From assembly GCA_030425385.1 (NCBI GenBank), contig JAUIAH010000001.1, positions 124,001 to 188,000 on the forward strand: a stretch of 64,000 bases of DNA, read 5' to 3'. Positions within the stretch are counted from its first letter, which is position 1. Each line of letters starts with the position of its first letter. The position numbers and the translations under genes are program-made. The notes below the pieces were generated by a model, which saw only the letters and a program-made list of their open reading frames with translations, did no database searches and was not told the DNA's origin. This document shows positions 1 through 10,422 of this stretch, in pieces. The stretch is from Verrucomicrobiia bacterium (GTDB lineage Bacteria; Verrucomicrobiota; Verrucomicrobiia; Verrucomicrobiales; DEV007).

Positions 1-838
1 GCGAAATGATCCGCCCACAGAGACGCTCCGCCTCATTGGAGTAGTGCGTGAGCGCACAGCCAGAGATGGCATGCAAGGCCAGCTGCAATTGGTTGAGGGC
101 AAAGAGAATCGACCGGGGAAACTCGCGTGAGAGCAAGAGGAACGACACGACCTCCCGGGCGCGGACATCGCCCACGTAGACGCGGTGATACGCCTCCAAT
201 GCCGCGCCGGCTCGCAACACGGAAACCCATTGCACCGCCTCGTCTGCACTGGATTCCGTCACGGTCTTCCCCGCAGGTAACAGCCGGTGATTGGTATCGA
301 GAATGCGCCCGGTCTTATCGACTCGCTCCAGGTAACAGCCCGCTTTGATAAATTCATAACCCACCTGACGCGGGAAGGTGGCATCGGTGACTCCCCGGAA
401 GAGGTGAGACATTTGACTGATTTGCTCAAAGAAAGCAGAGCTCCGCGTGTTCAATACCCGCGCCGGATCCTGCTGCCTGAGAAAGAGATAGAGACGGTTG
501 ATAATTTCCCACATCTCCGAACTGATCTGGTCACGGATCATTCGCGCATTCTCTCTCGCCGCGAGGACACAGCTCAGCACCGAACTCGGATTCTCTCGGC
601 TAAACGTGAGAAATTCCGCCACGCTATAGGTATCCATCCGCTCGTAATGTTTCTCAAAGAGAGGCGTGTCGCCAAGACTTTCCAAGTAATCGCGCCAATG
701 AGCCTCTTCCACTGCCTCATCGTCATGACCCACCTCCAGAAGAAGCTGGATATTCACATCGGTAAGCCGAGCAGTATTCTCTGCCCGTTCGATGTAGCGG
801 CTCAACCAGAAGAGAGAATCAGCGACGCGGCACAGCAT
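1..838 (-). CDS. Alpha-E domain protein (DUF403), 3' end cut by window edge
   Basis: Translating the minus strand from the ATG at 838 gives MLCRVADSLFWLSRYIERAE, the hallmark N-terminus of alpha-E (DUF403) proteins, followed by the family's ENxARLxDVN helix and a long helical region. About 279 codons are visible and the frame is open to position 1, so the C-terminus is missing. It lies 44 bp downstream of the circularly permuted ATP-grasp gene in the same direction. This pair is a widely conserved two-gene unit, often followed by a transglutaminase-like gene, thought to form or modify a peptide-like product. Substrate and reaction are unknown. The family call is firm and the function is not. 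Confidence 0.9.
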   Translation of the reverse strand, partial: MLCRVADSLFWLSRYIERAENTARLTDVNIQLLLEVGHDDEAVEEAHWRDYLESLGDTPLFEKHYERMDTYSVAEFLTFSRENPSSVLSCVLAARENARMIRDQISSEMWEIINRLYLFLRQQDPARVLNTRSSAFFEQISQMSHLFRGVTDATFPRQVGYEFIKAGCYLERVDKTGRILDTNHRLLPAGKTVTESSADEAVQWVSVLRAGAALEAYHRVYVGDVRAREVVSFLLLSREFPRSILFALNQLQLALHAISGCALTHYSNEAERLCGRIIS

Positions 839-882
839 GATGGCAAGTATGAATGAAGGTAGGGTCTGTCGTCGAAGGGCGT

Positions 883-2325
883 CTATTCATCTCCATAAAG
901 CACCCATGTGTCCTTACTTCCGCCTCCTTGAGACGAATTGACCACGAGGGATCCCTTGCGGAGGGCCACGCGGGTCAACCCTCCTGGGGTGACATAAGTT
1001 TCCTTTCCCGAAAGGATGTAGGGACGGAGATCGATATGACGCCCCTCCAAACTGCCATCACACCATGTGGGCGATCGCGACAGCGAAATGGGCGTTTGCG
1101 CAATGAAATTCCGAGGATCTTCCTTCACCTTGGCTCGGAAATCCTCCACCTCCCGCTTACTAGCCGCCGGACCAATGAGCATACCATAGCCGCCAGACTC
1201 ATTGGCTGATTTGACCACCAAATTCTCCATATTCTCAAGGATATATGGCAAGTCTTTCGATTCATTTGCCAACCATGTTTCGACATTGGGAAGGATCGGT
1301 TCTTCCGAAAGGTAGAACTTGATCATTTGGGGCACGAAATAGTAGATCACTTTATCGTCTGCCACCCCCGTTCCAAGCGCATTTGCTAGCGTCACATTCC
1401 CTGCTTTGTAGGCATCCACAATCCCAGGCACTCCCAAGAGGGAATCCTTGCGGAACACTTTCGGATCGAGGAAATCATCATCGATGCGTCGATAAATCAC
1501 ATCTACTTGCTGTAGCCCAGTGATGGAACGCAAATAGACACGATTGTCCTGCACGACGAGGTCTCTTCCCTCGACGATCTCCACTCCCATCTGGCGAGCT
1601 AAGAAACAATGCTCGAAATAAGCGGAATTAAACACCCCAGGCGTCAAGACGACGATGGTGGGATTCTCAATATGGTCCGGAGCGACGCCCTTGAGCAAAT
1701 TGAGGAGAATACTCGCATAATCGTCGACTGGTCGCACGCCCACTTTCGGAAAGAAGCGTGGAAACGCCTTCTTCATGACCTGGCGGTTCTCCAACACATA
1801 AGAAACCCCCGAAGGCGTTCTCGCATTATCCTCAAGGACACAGTAACGTCCTTCGTGGTCGCGGATGAGATCGCTTCCGCAAATGTGCACGTAAGTATCC
1901 AACGGAACGTCCACGTCCGCCATCTCAGGGCGGTAATGGGCCGCGGATTCGACATAATGCCGCGGGATGACGTTCTCTTTCAGAATCCGCCGCTCATGAT
2001 AGATGTCATGTAAGAACGCATTGAGAGCATGCATGCGCTGTTTCAAACCCCTCTCGACGGATACCCATTCCGAGTTGGGAATGATCCGCGGAATGAGATC
2101 GAAGGGAAAGATACGCTCCGTTCCCTCATCCCCGCTGTAGACGGTGAACGTGACGCCCTGCCGAAGGAACGCGAGGTCCACGGCTTGGCGAATGTCATGG
2201 AACTCTTCCAACGATAGATCCTCAAATCGCTGGGCAAAGGTCCGGTAATGGGGACGCGTCTTCCCCTCGGCCTCGAACATCTCGTCGTAGAAGCCGCCGC
2301 AGTCGTAGTTAGTGAAGTCCATCAT
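883..2325 (-). CDS. Circularly permuted ATP-grasp type 2 protein (DUF404/DUF407)
   Basis: This protein of about 480 residues has the family's features: an N-terminal YDEMF segment, the central block [20 protein letters not shown], the motif VVLTPG near residue 230, and the C-terminal ESGGYGM and RPYILSG motifs that form the permuted nucleotide site. The family is predicted to make an acyl-phosphate and ligate an amine, perhaps building a short peptide together with the alpha-E partner just downstream. The chosen start is the ATG at 2325. A second ATG follows directly at 2322, and the frame also extends upstream to a GTG at 2355. No signal peptide, so it is cytoplasmic. True substrates are unknown. 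Confidence 0.9.
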   Translation of the reverse strand: MMDFTNYDCGGFYDEMFEAEGKTRPHYRTFAQRFEDLSLEEFHDIRQAVDLAFLRQGVTFTVYSGDEGTERIFPFDLIPRIIPNSEWVSVERGLKQRMHALNAFLHDIYHERRILKENVIPRHYVESAAHYRPEMADVDVPLDTYVHICGSDLIRDHEGRYCVLEDNARTPSGVSYVLENRQVMKKAFPRFFPKVGVRPVDDYASILLNLLKGVAPDHIENPTIVVLTPGVFNSAYFEHCFLARQMGVEIVEGRDLVVQDNRVYLRSITGLQQVDVIYRRIDDDFLDPKVFRKDSLLGVPGIVDAYKAGNVTLANALGTGVADDKVIYYFVPQMIKFYLSEEPILPNVETWLANESKDLPYILENMENLVVKSANESGGYGMLIGPAASKREVEDFRAKVKEDPRNFIAQTPISLSRSPTWCDGSLEGRHIDLRPYILSGKETYVTPGGLTRVALRKGSLVVNSSQGGGSKDTWVLYGDE

Positions 2326-2483
2326 GCGTGCACCGTGCACTCCATTCCAAAGCACATCGCGTGCCCAACACCAGACAAACCGTCAACGATCTGATCTTTG
2401 GTTCACCACAGCCCTATTCTGAAGGATGCGAATGCCATGCGAAAGCAGCAGCACCCCAAGCATCTTGGTGTAGCCTATGGGTC

Positions 2484-5400
2484 ATGCACGGTTCGCACCT
2501 TTCGTTATCCATCAGCGTCTGGATGGCTCTACTCGGTGTCTCCTGGGGAGATGTCATCATCAATGAATTCAAGGCGGCACAAGACGAACGCCTCCTGGTC
2601 TGGACCGAAGATGGGATCCCTCAGTTAGGCACTGGCGCAGCCTGGTGGGATCGGGCTTTCGATGCGACCCAATGGTCCTCTGGAGAGGCGCCCTTCGGCT
2701 TTGGCCGCACAGGGATCCAAACGGACTTGGGGACGGTGCTTCACCAAAGGTCGCCCTCCGTCTATCTGAGACGAACCTTCACAGCGAGCACCTCACAAGC
2801 AGCAAGCGATCTCTCGCTCATCCTCACCATCGAATTCAACGATGGCATGGTGGCTTACCTCAATGGGAAGGAAGCGGGCCGCGCTTACATGGGACCCAGA
2901 CATGGCTTTGTCTACGCCGATCAAGTCGCTGCCAGTGCACGGCCTGCCAATGCGCCCCCAATGACTCTCGACCTCGGTCCCGCGTCGGACTGGTTGGTTC
3001 CTGGTGAGAATGTGCTGGCCTTGCAAGTGCACAATGCGAGTGTGATCGGGGACCTCACGGCCGATGCACACCTAGGCTTCGCTGGGGCGACAACCGTAGA
3101 CGATTCTGGTGGCTTGGCTCACACCTTCGAGGCCGGCAATACCGCGCCCGTCTTGCTCCACTTGCCACCCATCGATCTGGCGGCTTCCTGGGATCCAGGA
3201 CAGGTGTCCGCCTTGAACCTGGCCAACACCATCGTCTCCTTTCAAGCACTGGTGCCGCCCGGCCTTACTGCCAAGGTCGGTGTACAAGCGGGCGATGGCT
3301 CAGGCCCGGTGGCGCAGGGACTTCCCGGCTTGAATGGAGAGAACACCGCTTCTTTGTTAGGCTACTGGCGCTTCGACGAAGGCGGTGCCTCGGAGGGGAG
3401 CGCCATCACGAGTATGGACAACAGCTATGACATTCCCACCTTGGACGGGACGCGGCGGGGCACCCCCGCCTACAGTGTGGACGTGCCCGGCAGCAAGATC
3501 TGGGATCCACTCACGCAGACATTGCGTGACAATGCGTTTTCCATGGATGCGACCCTTGAGGATAGTCGGCTCCGTATTCCCAACAATGCCCTCTTAAATA
3601 CCGATAGCTTTACCATCGAGTTCTTCATCAAACTGATCGGGGAACCGGAGAGCTTCGAGACGTTCGCACGCCGAACGCAGGGCGACGGAGAGGCGCTCAG
3701 CAGCGATCGCCGCCGTTGGAAGATCGATTTCGATCATGGCCAGTCAACCTTCGGCGGCATCCGGGGGCAATGGGACACCCCTGGCACACCACCTTTGGAT
3801 TATGCTAGAGTTGTTCGTGGCAATCGCATCTACGTGGACACGGATTCTGGTGATGGGGATCCTGCCAGCTATGAGGAGGACGATCCGGCAGACGAGGGCA
3901 ACGGCGTCAACGACCGTGATCAGTGGCATCACGTGGCGATGACCTATGACGCAGCCCTCCAACAGGTGCGCTTCTACACCGATGGTCAGGTGCGTGAGCT
4001 TCTTCTCCAGGCACCCTTTGAAGTGCCGGACACGTACATCGAAGTGGGCAAGTTTGGGGAAACCTATGGCTTGCTCATTGATGAGGTCCGCTACACAGGG
4101 CGCGCCCTTGTGCCGGGCGAATTCCTCCAGGTGCAGTCCGATCCCGTCTGGCAAACCTATGAAGCCACTCTCGGCGACCTCGCGAGCGCAGACGCGGCGG
4201 CACTCACGACACACCTCAACGGAACCAGTAAGACGGCACTTCGGCTCATCCTCGAAGTGGCCCCCGACTCGGTTTCCAGTATTTCCAAGACCCTCCAGAT
4301 CGACAACTTGCGTGTCACCACGCACGAGAGTGATTTCGAGGCCTATCCGATTCGTGCTGGAAGCACATGGCGTTATCTCCCCGGACTGATGGAGCCTTCC
4401 GGTGGTGTCTTCGATCGCGCCGCTTGGGAGGATCCGAACGGAGAACGTGGCTTCTCTGACTGGATTGAGTTGCATAATGATAGTGCCACACCCGTGAATC
4501 TCTCAGGTTGGACCCTGACAGATGACCTGGACGAGCCGGACAAATGGAGTTTCCCTAACGGCACTACCATTTCGGGAAATGGCTACCTTCTCGTCCTTGC
4601 TGATGAGCAGATCGATTTGGCGGCTCCCAACTTGCTACACGCGGATTTCAAGCTCTCGGCCTCTGGCGAAGCGCTCGGTCTTTTTGACGATTCGGGAGTT
4701 CTGCAATCCTCCGTGACTTTCTACCCAACGCAATATGTCACCGCGAGTCATGGAATCGGGGCAACCGGGAACCTACGCGGCTATCTGGAATACCCGACTC
4801 CAGGAGTCGCTAACATGGGACCGGCCCTGATCGATCGCGTCGACGCGCCCGACTTCGACGTGAAAGGCGGCTTCTATGAAGATGCTGTCACCGTCACGCT
4901 CACTTCCAAGACGGAAGGTGCTCTCATACGCTACACCGAGGATGGCACTGAACCGACGCTCAGCCATGGCATGACCTACACGGCTCCTATCATCGTCACC
5001 AAACGGTCCTCCACCTCCGGCCGTATCCTCCGGGCACGCGCCTTCCTTGACGGCATGATTCCCTCTAAGACCAAGCTCCACACTTATCTCATTGATCAAG
5101 ACAGTCGACTCCGCTCGGCGCCTGCCCTGGCCTTTGCTGCCGATCTCCCGCGTCAACTCTACCGCCCCTTTGGAGTCCTCGCCATCCAAGGCGGCACCTA
5201 CATCGACAAGGATTGGGAAGCCACGGGGCCAGACGATTACAATTATCCCTTTCATCGCGGTCGCGCGCATGAGCGCCCGATCCACGCAGAATTCTATTGG
5301 CCTGACGGCACCGCTGGCTTTCGCACCGATCTTGGCGTGCGCGTGGCGGCTAGCAATGCGGCGAGACCCGAGCTCATCTTGGACCATCTCCACGAGAGTC

Positions 5401-7601
5401 CCTGGCAGAACATCAAACGAGAGAAACCCTCCTTCAATCTCTTCCTCCGCGAAGACTATGGCAACCCATCGGTCACATTGTCTCTAAACGGCCCGCAGTA
5501 TCCCGTTGATGAATTTGAACAGTTCCGCGTCCGAGCCGGCAAGAACGACATCGACAATCCATTCATCAAGGATGAATGGGTGCGTCGTCTCTATCGCGAC
5601 ATGGGCCACGTCAGCAGTCAGGGTGTGATCAATAGCCTCTACGTGAACGGCGACTTCAAGGGCTACTACAACATGGTCGAGCGCTTGCGAGAACCCTTCT
5701 TCAACGCTCACGCAGGCCTTCCGGGCAGCGCGGATTGGGATATCCTACAAGCAGGCAATCCTGACAATCTCGCCGAAGGCGACCGACTCGCGTGGGATGC
5801 CTTCATTGCCGCGCTCAATGCGCCCGTTTCCGAAGCCCACTGGAATCAATTGTTAGGGCAAGCAGACCTGGTCAACATGGCCGACTACTTTCTTCTCAAT
5901 ATCTACATGGCCATGTGGGATTGGCCGCGGAATAACTGGGTCGCGGCGCGTCTGCGCGAAACGGAAGGGCGTTACCGTTTCTATGTTTGGGATGCGGAAG
6001 GCGCCATCTTCGAGAATGAACAGAAAGACGTCGACTACGACACCATCGAGAAGGATCTGAACAGCGACTCCACGGAACTCCCCCTCTGTTGGCAAGGACT
6101 TCTCCGTTGGCCTGAGTTCCGCATGCTCATGGCCGACCGGATTCACCACCACTTCTTCAATGGCGGGGTACTTGATGATCGCGACTTTGATGATTCCATT
6201 CTCAAAGCACGCTTCGATGGCTTGGAGAGCGAGTTCGCAGGTTTGTTAGATCTCATTGAAGACGAAGCCCTCGACCGCGAGAACCTTGAGCGATGGGTCG
6301 ATGCTAGTGAGGGCCGCCGCAACTATCTCTTCGGCCCCGCGCGGCAAGATTTCGCCGACCACGGTCTCTGGCCCGGCACGGCGCCCGTGACCTTCAATCA
6401 ACACGGCGGTGATGTGCCCCCTGGCTTTGCACTCACCCTTTCACACGGTGAACCAAGTTCGGCGACCGTCTACTACACCACAGACGGGACGGATCCGCGC
6501 GCCTACGGCGGCACTGTCAATGGCACCGCACGCCCCTACCCGGCAGGGGGCATCAACCTCAACGATCCAACCACGCAGATACGCGCCCGCGTGCGAACGA
6601 CTTCAGGCGACTGGAGCCCCCTCACAGAAGCCACCTTTCTCGCGGGAACTGTCGCTCCTACACCTAACAATCTCGCCATCGTGGAAGTGCACTATCATCC
6701 GTCCGACGCGATCAACGATGAGATCACAGTGTCCACGGACCGGGACGACTACGAATTCATCCAGCTGCGCAACACGGGAACTCAGACGCTCGATCTCAAT
6801 GGCGTGTGGTTTGATGGATCCGTCGAAGGGATCGACTTCCAGTTCACTGGCAGCCGGGTGACCACCTTGGCACCGGGCGCGCATGTCATGGTCGTCAAAT
6901 TGGAAGCCGCCTTCATCGCGCGCTATGGCAATGACTTCAACGATGCCATCGCAGGCGTCTACGGGGGGCGCCTCAGCAATAGCGGTGAGCAGATCACCTT
7001 GCGCGCAGCGGACGGCACTGTTCTGCAACAGGTCACCTATGACGACAAGGCACCGTGGCCGGCCATGGCCGATGGCTTGGGGCGCTCGCTTCAGCGGAAA
7101 GCGAGCGTTCTGCCAGCCAATGATCCGGCCGCATGGGAGGCCTCGCCCGTCTACCGTGGCACGCCTGGAGGAGTCATCCCGCAATGGACCTTCTCAGAGT
7201 GGCAAGCATTACACTTTACGGAAGCCGAGCGCAATGACCCTAACATCTCCGGCCCTTTAGCCGACCCTGATGGTGATGGGCTAGTCAATCAAGCCGAGTT
7301 CGCTTTCGGCACCCTTCCCAGGCAGACGCCCTCTGCCGAAATCCCTCCCGTCGGCGAAATCATCAACCATGATGGGGACGACTATTTGGGCCTGACATTT
7401 CAACTCAACGCCACCGCCTCTGGCCTTATTCATTCGGTCGAGGTGTCCGGTGATCACGGCCAATGGACGACCGATGCGGTCGAGACGGCTTCACCTGACG
7501 ACCGCGGAAACGGTGCGGTAATCTATCAGGTTCGCGACACCGTGCCGATCCAGACGACGCTACGGCGATTTCTCCGTCTCCGCTTCACGGAAGCGCCATA
7601 A
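2484..7601 (+). CDS. Giant exported CotH kinase-like / lamin-tail / LamG protein
   Basis: A secreted protein of 1705 residues. The open frame begins at 2328, but the ATG at 2484 gives a clean signal peptide (MHGSHLSLSISVWMALLGVS). Approximate order: galactose-binding-like region (25-215); LamG/concanavalin-like domain beginning LLGYWRFDE (290-550); lamin-tail domain with WIELHN and LSGWTL (645-770); chitobiase-type C-terminal domain with YTEDGTEPT (785-870); CotH core with FRVRAGKND, NGDFKGYYNMVER and FYVWDAEG (890-1290); a second chitobiase-type domain with YYTTDGTDPR (1300-1385); a second lamin-tail domain (1390-1550); and a Ca-binding type segment DPDGDGLVNQAEF near 1595. CotH proteins include protein kinases, but whether this one is active cannot be told. 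A surface role is likely. Confidence 0.9.
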   Translation: MHGSHLSLSISVWMALLGVSWGDVIINEFKAAQDERLLVWTEDGIPQLGTGAAWWDRAFDATQWSSGEAPFGFGRTGIQTDLGTVLHQRSPSVYLRRTFTASTSQAASDLSLILTIEFNDGMVAYLNGKEAGRAYMGPRHGFVYADQVAASARPANAPPMTLDLGPASDWLVPGENVLALQVHNASVIGDLTADAHLGFAGATTVDDSGGLAHTFEAGNTAPVLLHLPPIDLAASWDPGQVSALNLANTIVSFQALVPPGLTAKVGVQAGDGSGPVAQGLPGLNGENTASLLGYWRFDEGGASEGSAITSMDNSYDIPTLDGTRRGTPAYSVDVPGSKIWDPLTQTLRDNAFSMDATLEDSRLRIPNNALLNTDSFTIEFFIKLIGEPESFETFARRTQGDGEALSSDRRRWKIDFDHGQSTFGGIRGQWDTPGTPPLDYARVVRGNRIYVDTDSGDGDPASYEEDDPADEGNGVNDRDQWHHVAMTYDAALQQVRFYTDGQVRELLLQAPFEVPDTYIEVGKFGETYGLLIDEVRYTGRALVPGEFLQVQSDPVWQTYEATLGDLASADAAALTTHLNGTSKTALRLILEVAPDSVSSISKTLQIDNLRVTTHESDFEAYPIRAGSTWRYLPGLMEPSGGVFDRAAWEDPNGERGFSDWIELHNDSATPVNLSGWTLTDDLDEPDKWSFPNGTTISGNGYLLVLADEQIDLAAPNLLHADFKLSASGEALGLFDDSGVLQSSVTFYPTQYVTASHGIGATGNLRGYLEYPTPGVANMGPALIDRVDAPDFDVKGGFYEDAVTVTLTSKTEGALIRYTEDGTEPTLSHGMTYTAPIIVTKRSSTSGRILRARAFLDGMIPSKTKLHTYLIDQDSRLRSAPALAFAADLPRQLYRPFGVLAIQGGTYIDKDWEATGPDDYNYPFHRGRAHERPIHAEFYWPDGTAGFRTDLGVRVAASNAARPELILDHLHESPWQNIKREKPSFNLFLREDYGNPSVTLSLNGPQYPVDEFEQFRVRAGKNDIDNPFIKDEWVRRLYRDMGHVSSQGVINSLYVNGDFKGYYNMVERLREPFFNAHAGLPGSADWDILQAGNPDNLAEGDRLAWDAFIAALNAPVSEAHWNQLLGQADLVNMADYFLLNIYMAMWDWPRNNWVAARLRETEGRYRFYVWDAEGAIFENEQKDVDYDTIEKDLNSDSTELPLCWQGLLRWPEFRMLMADRIHHHFFNGGVLDDRDFDDSILKARFDGLESEFAGLLDLIEDEALDRENLERWVDASEGRRNYLFGPARQDFADHGLWPGTAPVTFNQHGGDVPPGFALTLSHGEPSSATVYYTTDGTDPRAYGGTVNGTARPYPAGGINLNDPTTQIRARVRTTSGDWSPLTEATFLAGTVAPTPNNLAIVEVHYHPSDAINDEITVSTDRDDYEFIQLRNTGTQTLDLNGVWFDGSVEGIDFQFTGSRVTTLAPGAHVMVVKLEAAFIARYGNDFNDAIAGVYGGRLSNSGEQITLRAADGTVLQQVTYDDKAPWPAMADGLGRSLQRKASVLPANDPAAWEASPVYRGTPGGVIPQWTFSEWQALHFTEAERNDPNISGPLADPDGDGLVNQAEFAFGTLPRQTPSAEIPPVGEIINHDGDDYLGLTFQLNATASGLIHSVEVSGDHGQWTTDAVETASPDDRGNGAVIYQVRDTVPIQTTLRRFLRLRFTEAP

Positions 7602-7670
7602 CCATCGACTCTAACTGCACCACAAACAATCACGCTTCAATGTCTGTTAGTCACTGTTCTCGAATGAAGA

Positions 7671-8756
7671 TCAATCCAAGCGCTGTGCACGCTGGAGGAG
7701 AAGGTGATCGCAGAGAATGAGTGCGGTCATCGCTTCCACAATGGGAACCGCGCGCGGGAGCACGCAAGCATCGTGGCGACCGCGCCCTTTCAAAGTCGTG
7801 TCTTCGCCTCCCGTGGAAACCGTGTCTTGCGGCGTCATGATGGTGGCGGTGGGTTTGAAAGCGACTCGGAAGAGGATGGGTTCACCATTGCTGATGCCTC
7901 CCTGAATGCCTCCTGACCGATTGCTCGTCGTGCGGACACGATCGCCGTCCATGCGGAAGGGATCATTGTGATCGCGCCCGGTGAGTTGAGTGCCTGCGAA
8001 TCCGCTTCCGAGCTCAAAGCCTTTGGTCGCTGGCAGGCTAAGCATGGCGCCCGCCAAGGCCGCGTCGAGTTTGTCAAAGACCGGTTCACCCAGACCGGGA
8101 GGCACGCCCCGAACGACACATTCGACCACCCCACCGACGGAGTTTCCATCGCTACGGATCGCCTCAATCCGCTCGATCATGGAATCCACCATGGCGGGAT
8201 CACCCGTGCGCACGATGTTAGACTCGACTTGATCAACGCTCACTGTTGCGGGATCCACCGTCGCTTCCAGATCTTGGATCGACTTCACATAGGCGACGAT
8301 TTCCAGGGCGGGCACCAACCGCGAGAGCACTTGTTTGGCCACCGCTGCTGCCGCCACGCGCCCGATGGTTTCCCGGGCGGAGGCGCGTCCCCCACCCTGC
8401 CAATTCCGAATGCCATACTTCGCATCATAGGTGTAATCCGCGTGGCTAGGGCGGTACTTCACCGCCATTTCCTCATAGGCAGACGGCCGCGCGTCCTTAT
8501 TGCGCACCAGGACGGCGATTGGGGTGCCCAGGGTTTGATCCTCAAAGACACCAGAAAGAATCTCACACTGATCCGCTTCCGCCCGCGGGGTGACGATCTT
8601 GGACTGCCCCGGCCGACGCCGATCCAGGTCTTTCTGAATCATTGCCTCCGTCAGTGGAACCCGCGCGGGGCATCCATCGATCACCACACCCACCCCACCA
8701 CCGTGGGATTCGCCCCAGGTGCTGATTCGAAACAACTGTCCAAACTGGCTCGCCAT
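7671..8756 (-). CDS. aroC: Chorismate synthase
   Basis: 361 residues, the usual length. It converts 5-enolpyruvylshikimate-3-phosphate to chorismate, the last step of the shikimate pathway, using reduced FMN. The N-terminal [15 protein letters not shown] signature, the [14 protein letters not shown] block and the [10 protein letters not shown] motif are all present. The C-terminal part keeps [13 protein letters not shown]. It converges with the CotH-type gene and is divergent from the ROK-like gene, with 105 bp between the starts. It stands alone, with no other aromatic pathway genes nearby. The antisense open frame of 294 codons across it is a shadow. Confidence 0.97.
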   Translation of the reverse strand: MASQFGQLFRISTWGESHGGGVGVVIDGCPARVPLTEAMIQKDLDRRRPGQSKIVTPRAEADQCEILSGVFEDQTLGTPIAVLVRNKDARPSAYEEMAVKYRPSHADYTYDAKYGIRNWQGGGRASARETIGRVAAAAVAKQVLSRLVPALEIVAYVKSIQDLEATVDPATVSVDQVESNIVRTGDPAMVDSMIERIEAIRSDGNSVGGVVECVVRGVPPGLGEPVFDKLDAALAGAMLSLPATKGFELGSGFAGTQLTGRDHNDPFRMDGDRVRTTSNRSGGIQGGISNGEPILFRVAFKPTATIMTPQDTVSTGGEDTTLKGRGRHDACVLPRAVPIVEAMTALILCDHLLLQRAQRLD

Positions 8757-8861
8757 GATCCTGGCGACCTAAGCCCTGGCCTGCGCTCGCTCAACTCGAT
8801 TCTCATCGAGACCGGCGCGGAAATCATCTGGCGAAACCGGAATCCACGGTAAGCGTGCCCC

Positions 8862-10256
8862 ATGCCCGTCTTTGACATTCAGCCTGCCTGCCAACCAGAA
8901 CTTGATCCCGACTTTCTCCCGGCTGCCCTCTGGACACGCGCCTACCGCGAGGCAGCGCAAGCATCAGACGCGACCACTGAAGCCGCCATCTGGCTGGAAG
9001 GTCAAGCCTTCGAACCGGCGGGAACGCTCACGCTACTGACGAAAGCGAAACACGCCGCTCTCACTGAGCGCCATGTCGAGCGGTGGGTGAAATTTCTCCT
9101 TTGGCAGCGCGGGGCCCACACCGTCACTTTGGAGGGACACGAATCCCTGGCAAACGCCTTACAAACGCACTATTCCGCGGCCGGAACTCGCGCCTTCGAC
9201 CAGGCCTTCTTCGGGAACAAACTGTTCTCGCAGCCACTCCGTTTCACAAGCACCCGCACCCAAGAGGGGCAAGCTCCCACCACGGGAGAAGCGTTAGGGC
9301 GCCACCTGAAAGGCTGTCGCATCGGCTTCGACCTCGGTGGCAGTGATCGCAAAGCCGCCGCTGTCATCGATGGCAAAGTGGTCTTTTCCGAAGAGATTCC
9401 CTGGGACCCATACTTCCAGAAAGATCCTCAGTATCACCTCGACGGGATTCGCGATTCCCTCCGTCGCGCGGCCTCACACTTGCCTCAAGTGGACGCCATT
9501 GGCGGCAGCGCCGCTGGCGTCTACGTGAACAATGAAGTACGTGCCGGCTCTCTCTTTCGAGGCATCCCAGAGGATCTCTTCGACAAGCATGTGAGACAGA
9601 TCTTTCACCACGTCATGGCGGAGGAAGGTTGGGCCGAGAAACCATGGAAAGTGGTCAATGACGGGGAGGTCACTGCCCTCGCGGCCTCCATGGCACTGCA
9701 GGCCAACGCGGTCCTTGGCATTTCCATGGGCACCAGTCTCGCCGCTGGGTATGTCGATCCTCACGGAAACATCAAACCCTGGCTCAACGAACTTGCCTTT
9801 GCCCCCATCGACTACCGTCCCGAGGCACCCATCGATGAATGGTCTGGCGATCATGGGTGTGGTGTGCAGTATTTCTCTCAGCAAGGAGTTGCGCGGCTCG
9901 TCCCCCTGGCTGGAATTGACCTCCCAGCGGACATGCCCTTCCCGGAACAACTCGTCGAGGTGCAGAAGCTCATGGAGGCCGGCGATGAGCGGGCCGCCAA
10001 GATCTATCAGACCATCGGCGTATGTTTCGGATATGCCATCGCTCACTATCATGACTTCTACGACTTCGAGCATCTCCTCATCCTGGGCCGGGTCACTTCC
10101 GGTGCCGGAGGAGAATGCATCCTCGACGAAGCCAAGAAGGTCCTGGAAACCGAATTCCCAGAGTTAGCCGAGCGCACCGCCATGCACACGCCCAGCGAAC
10201 AAGACAAACGCCATGGCCAGGCCATCGCCGCCGCCAGCCTCGCCCCCCTACCCTAG
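8862..10256 (+). CDS. ROK-family / sugar kinase-like ASKHA protein
   Basis: 464 residues. The stretch GFDLGGSDRKAAAVIDG near residue 155 is the phosphate-1 motif of the actin-like ATPase fold. GGSAAGVYVNNEV and GISMGTSLAAGYV match the later nucleotide-binding segments of ROK-type kinases. The first ~150 residues are an extra N-terminal region not found in ordinary ROK sugar kinases and without a recognisable motif. No helix-turn-helix is evident, so a kinase or kinase-like role is more likely than a NagC-type repressor. No signal peptide. It stands alone between aroC and the ATP-grasp gene, so the substrate cannot be inferred. Confidence 0.75.
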   Translation: MPVFDIQPACQPELDPDFLPAALWTRAYREAAQASDATTEAAIWLEGQAFEPAGTLTLLTKAKHAALTERHVERWVKFLLWQRGAHTVTLEGHESLANALQTHYSAAGTRAFDQAFFGNKLFSQPLRFTSTRTQEGQAPTTGEALGRHLKGCRIGFDLGGSDRKAAAVIDGKVVFSEEIPWDPYFQKDPQYHLDGIRDSLRRAASHLPQVDAIGGSAAGVYVNNEVRAGSLFRGIPEDLFDKHVRQIFHHVMAEEGWAEKPWKVVNDGEVTALAASMALQANAVLGISMGTSLAAGYVDPHGNIKPWLNELAFAPIDYRPEAPIDEWSGDHGCGVQYFSQQGVARLVPLAGIDLPADMPFPEQLVEVQKLMEAGDERAAKIYQTIGVCFGYAIAHYHDFYDFEHLLILGRVTSGAGGECILDEAKKVLETEFPELAERTAMHTPSEQDKRHGQAIAAASLAPLP

Positions 10257-10265
10257 CCGTTGGAT

Positions 10266-10283
10266 GGATCGGCCGCGCGATCC
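10266..10283 (+). terminator. Possible hairpin after the ROK-like gene
   Basis: GGATCG and CGATCC form a perfect 6-bp stem around GCCGCG, 10 bp after the stop of the ROK-like gene. There is no T-run, so a terminator role is only possible. Confidence 0.3.
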
Positions 10284-10422
10284 CACCTCCACTTTATAAA
10301 TAGGGTCAGGCCCTAATCTGATTGACGAGAGGCCGCGGTCGGGTCCTGTGGAAGGTCTGATTACTTCCGTTGCAAACGCTTTCCTGGTTTGGGACGCTTT
10401 GCCGCCCACCTTTCACCCGGAC

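Noticed and set aside
7968-8852. Plus-strand open frame of 294 codons
   Set aside because: Antisense to aroC, which has all its signature motifs.
10302-10316. TAGGG/CCCTA short inverted repeat as a REP element
   Set aside because: Only 5 bp per arm and no second copy noticed in the window.
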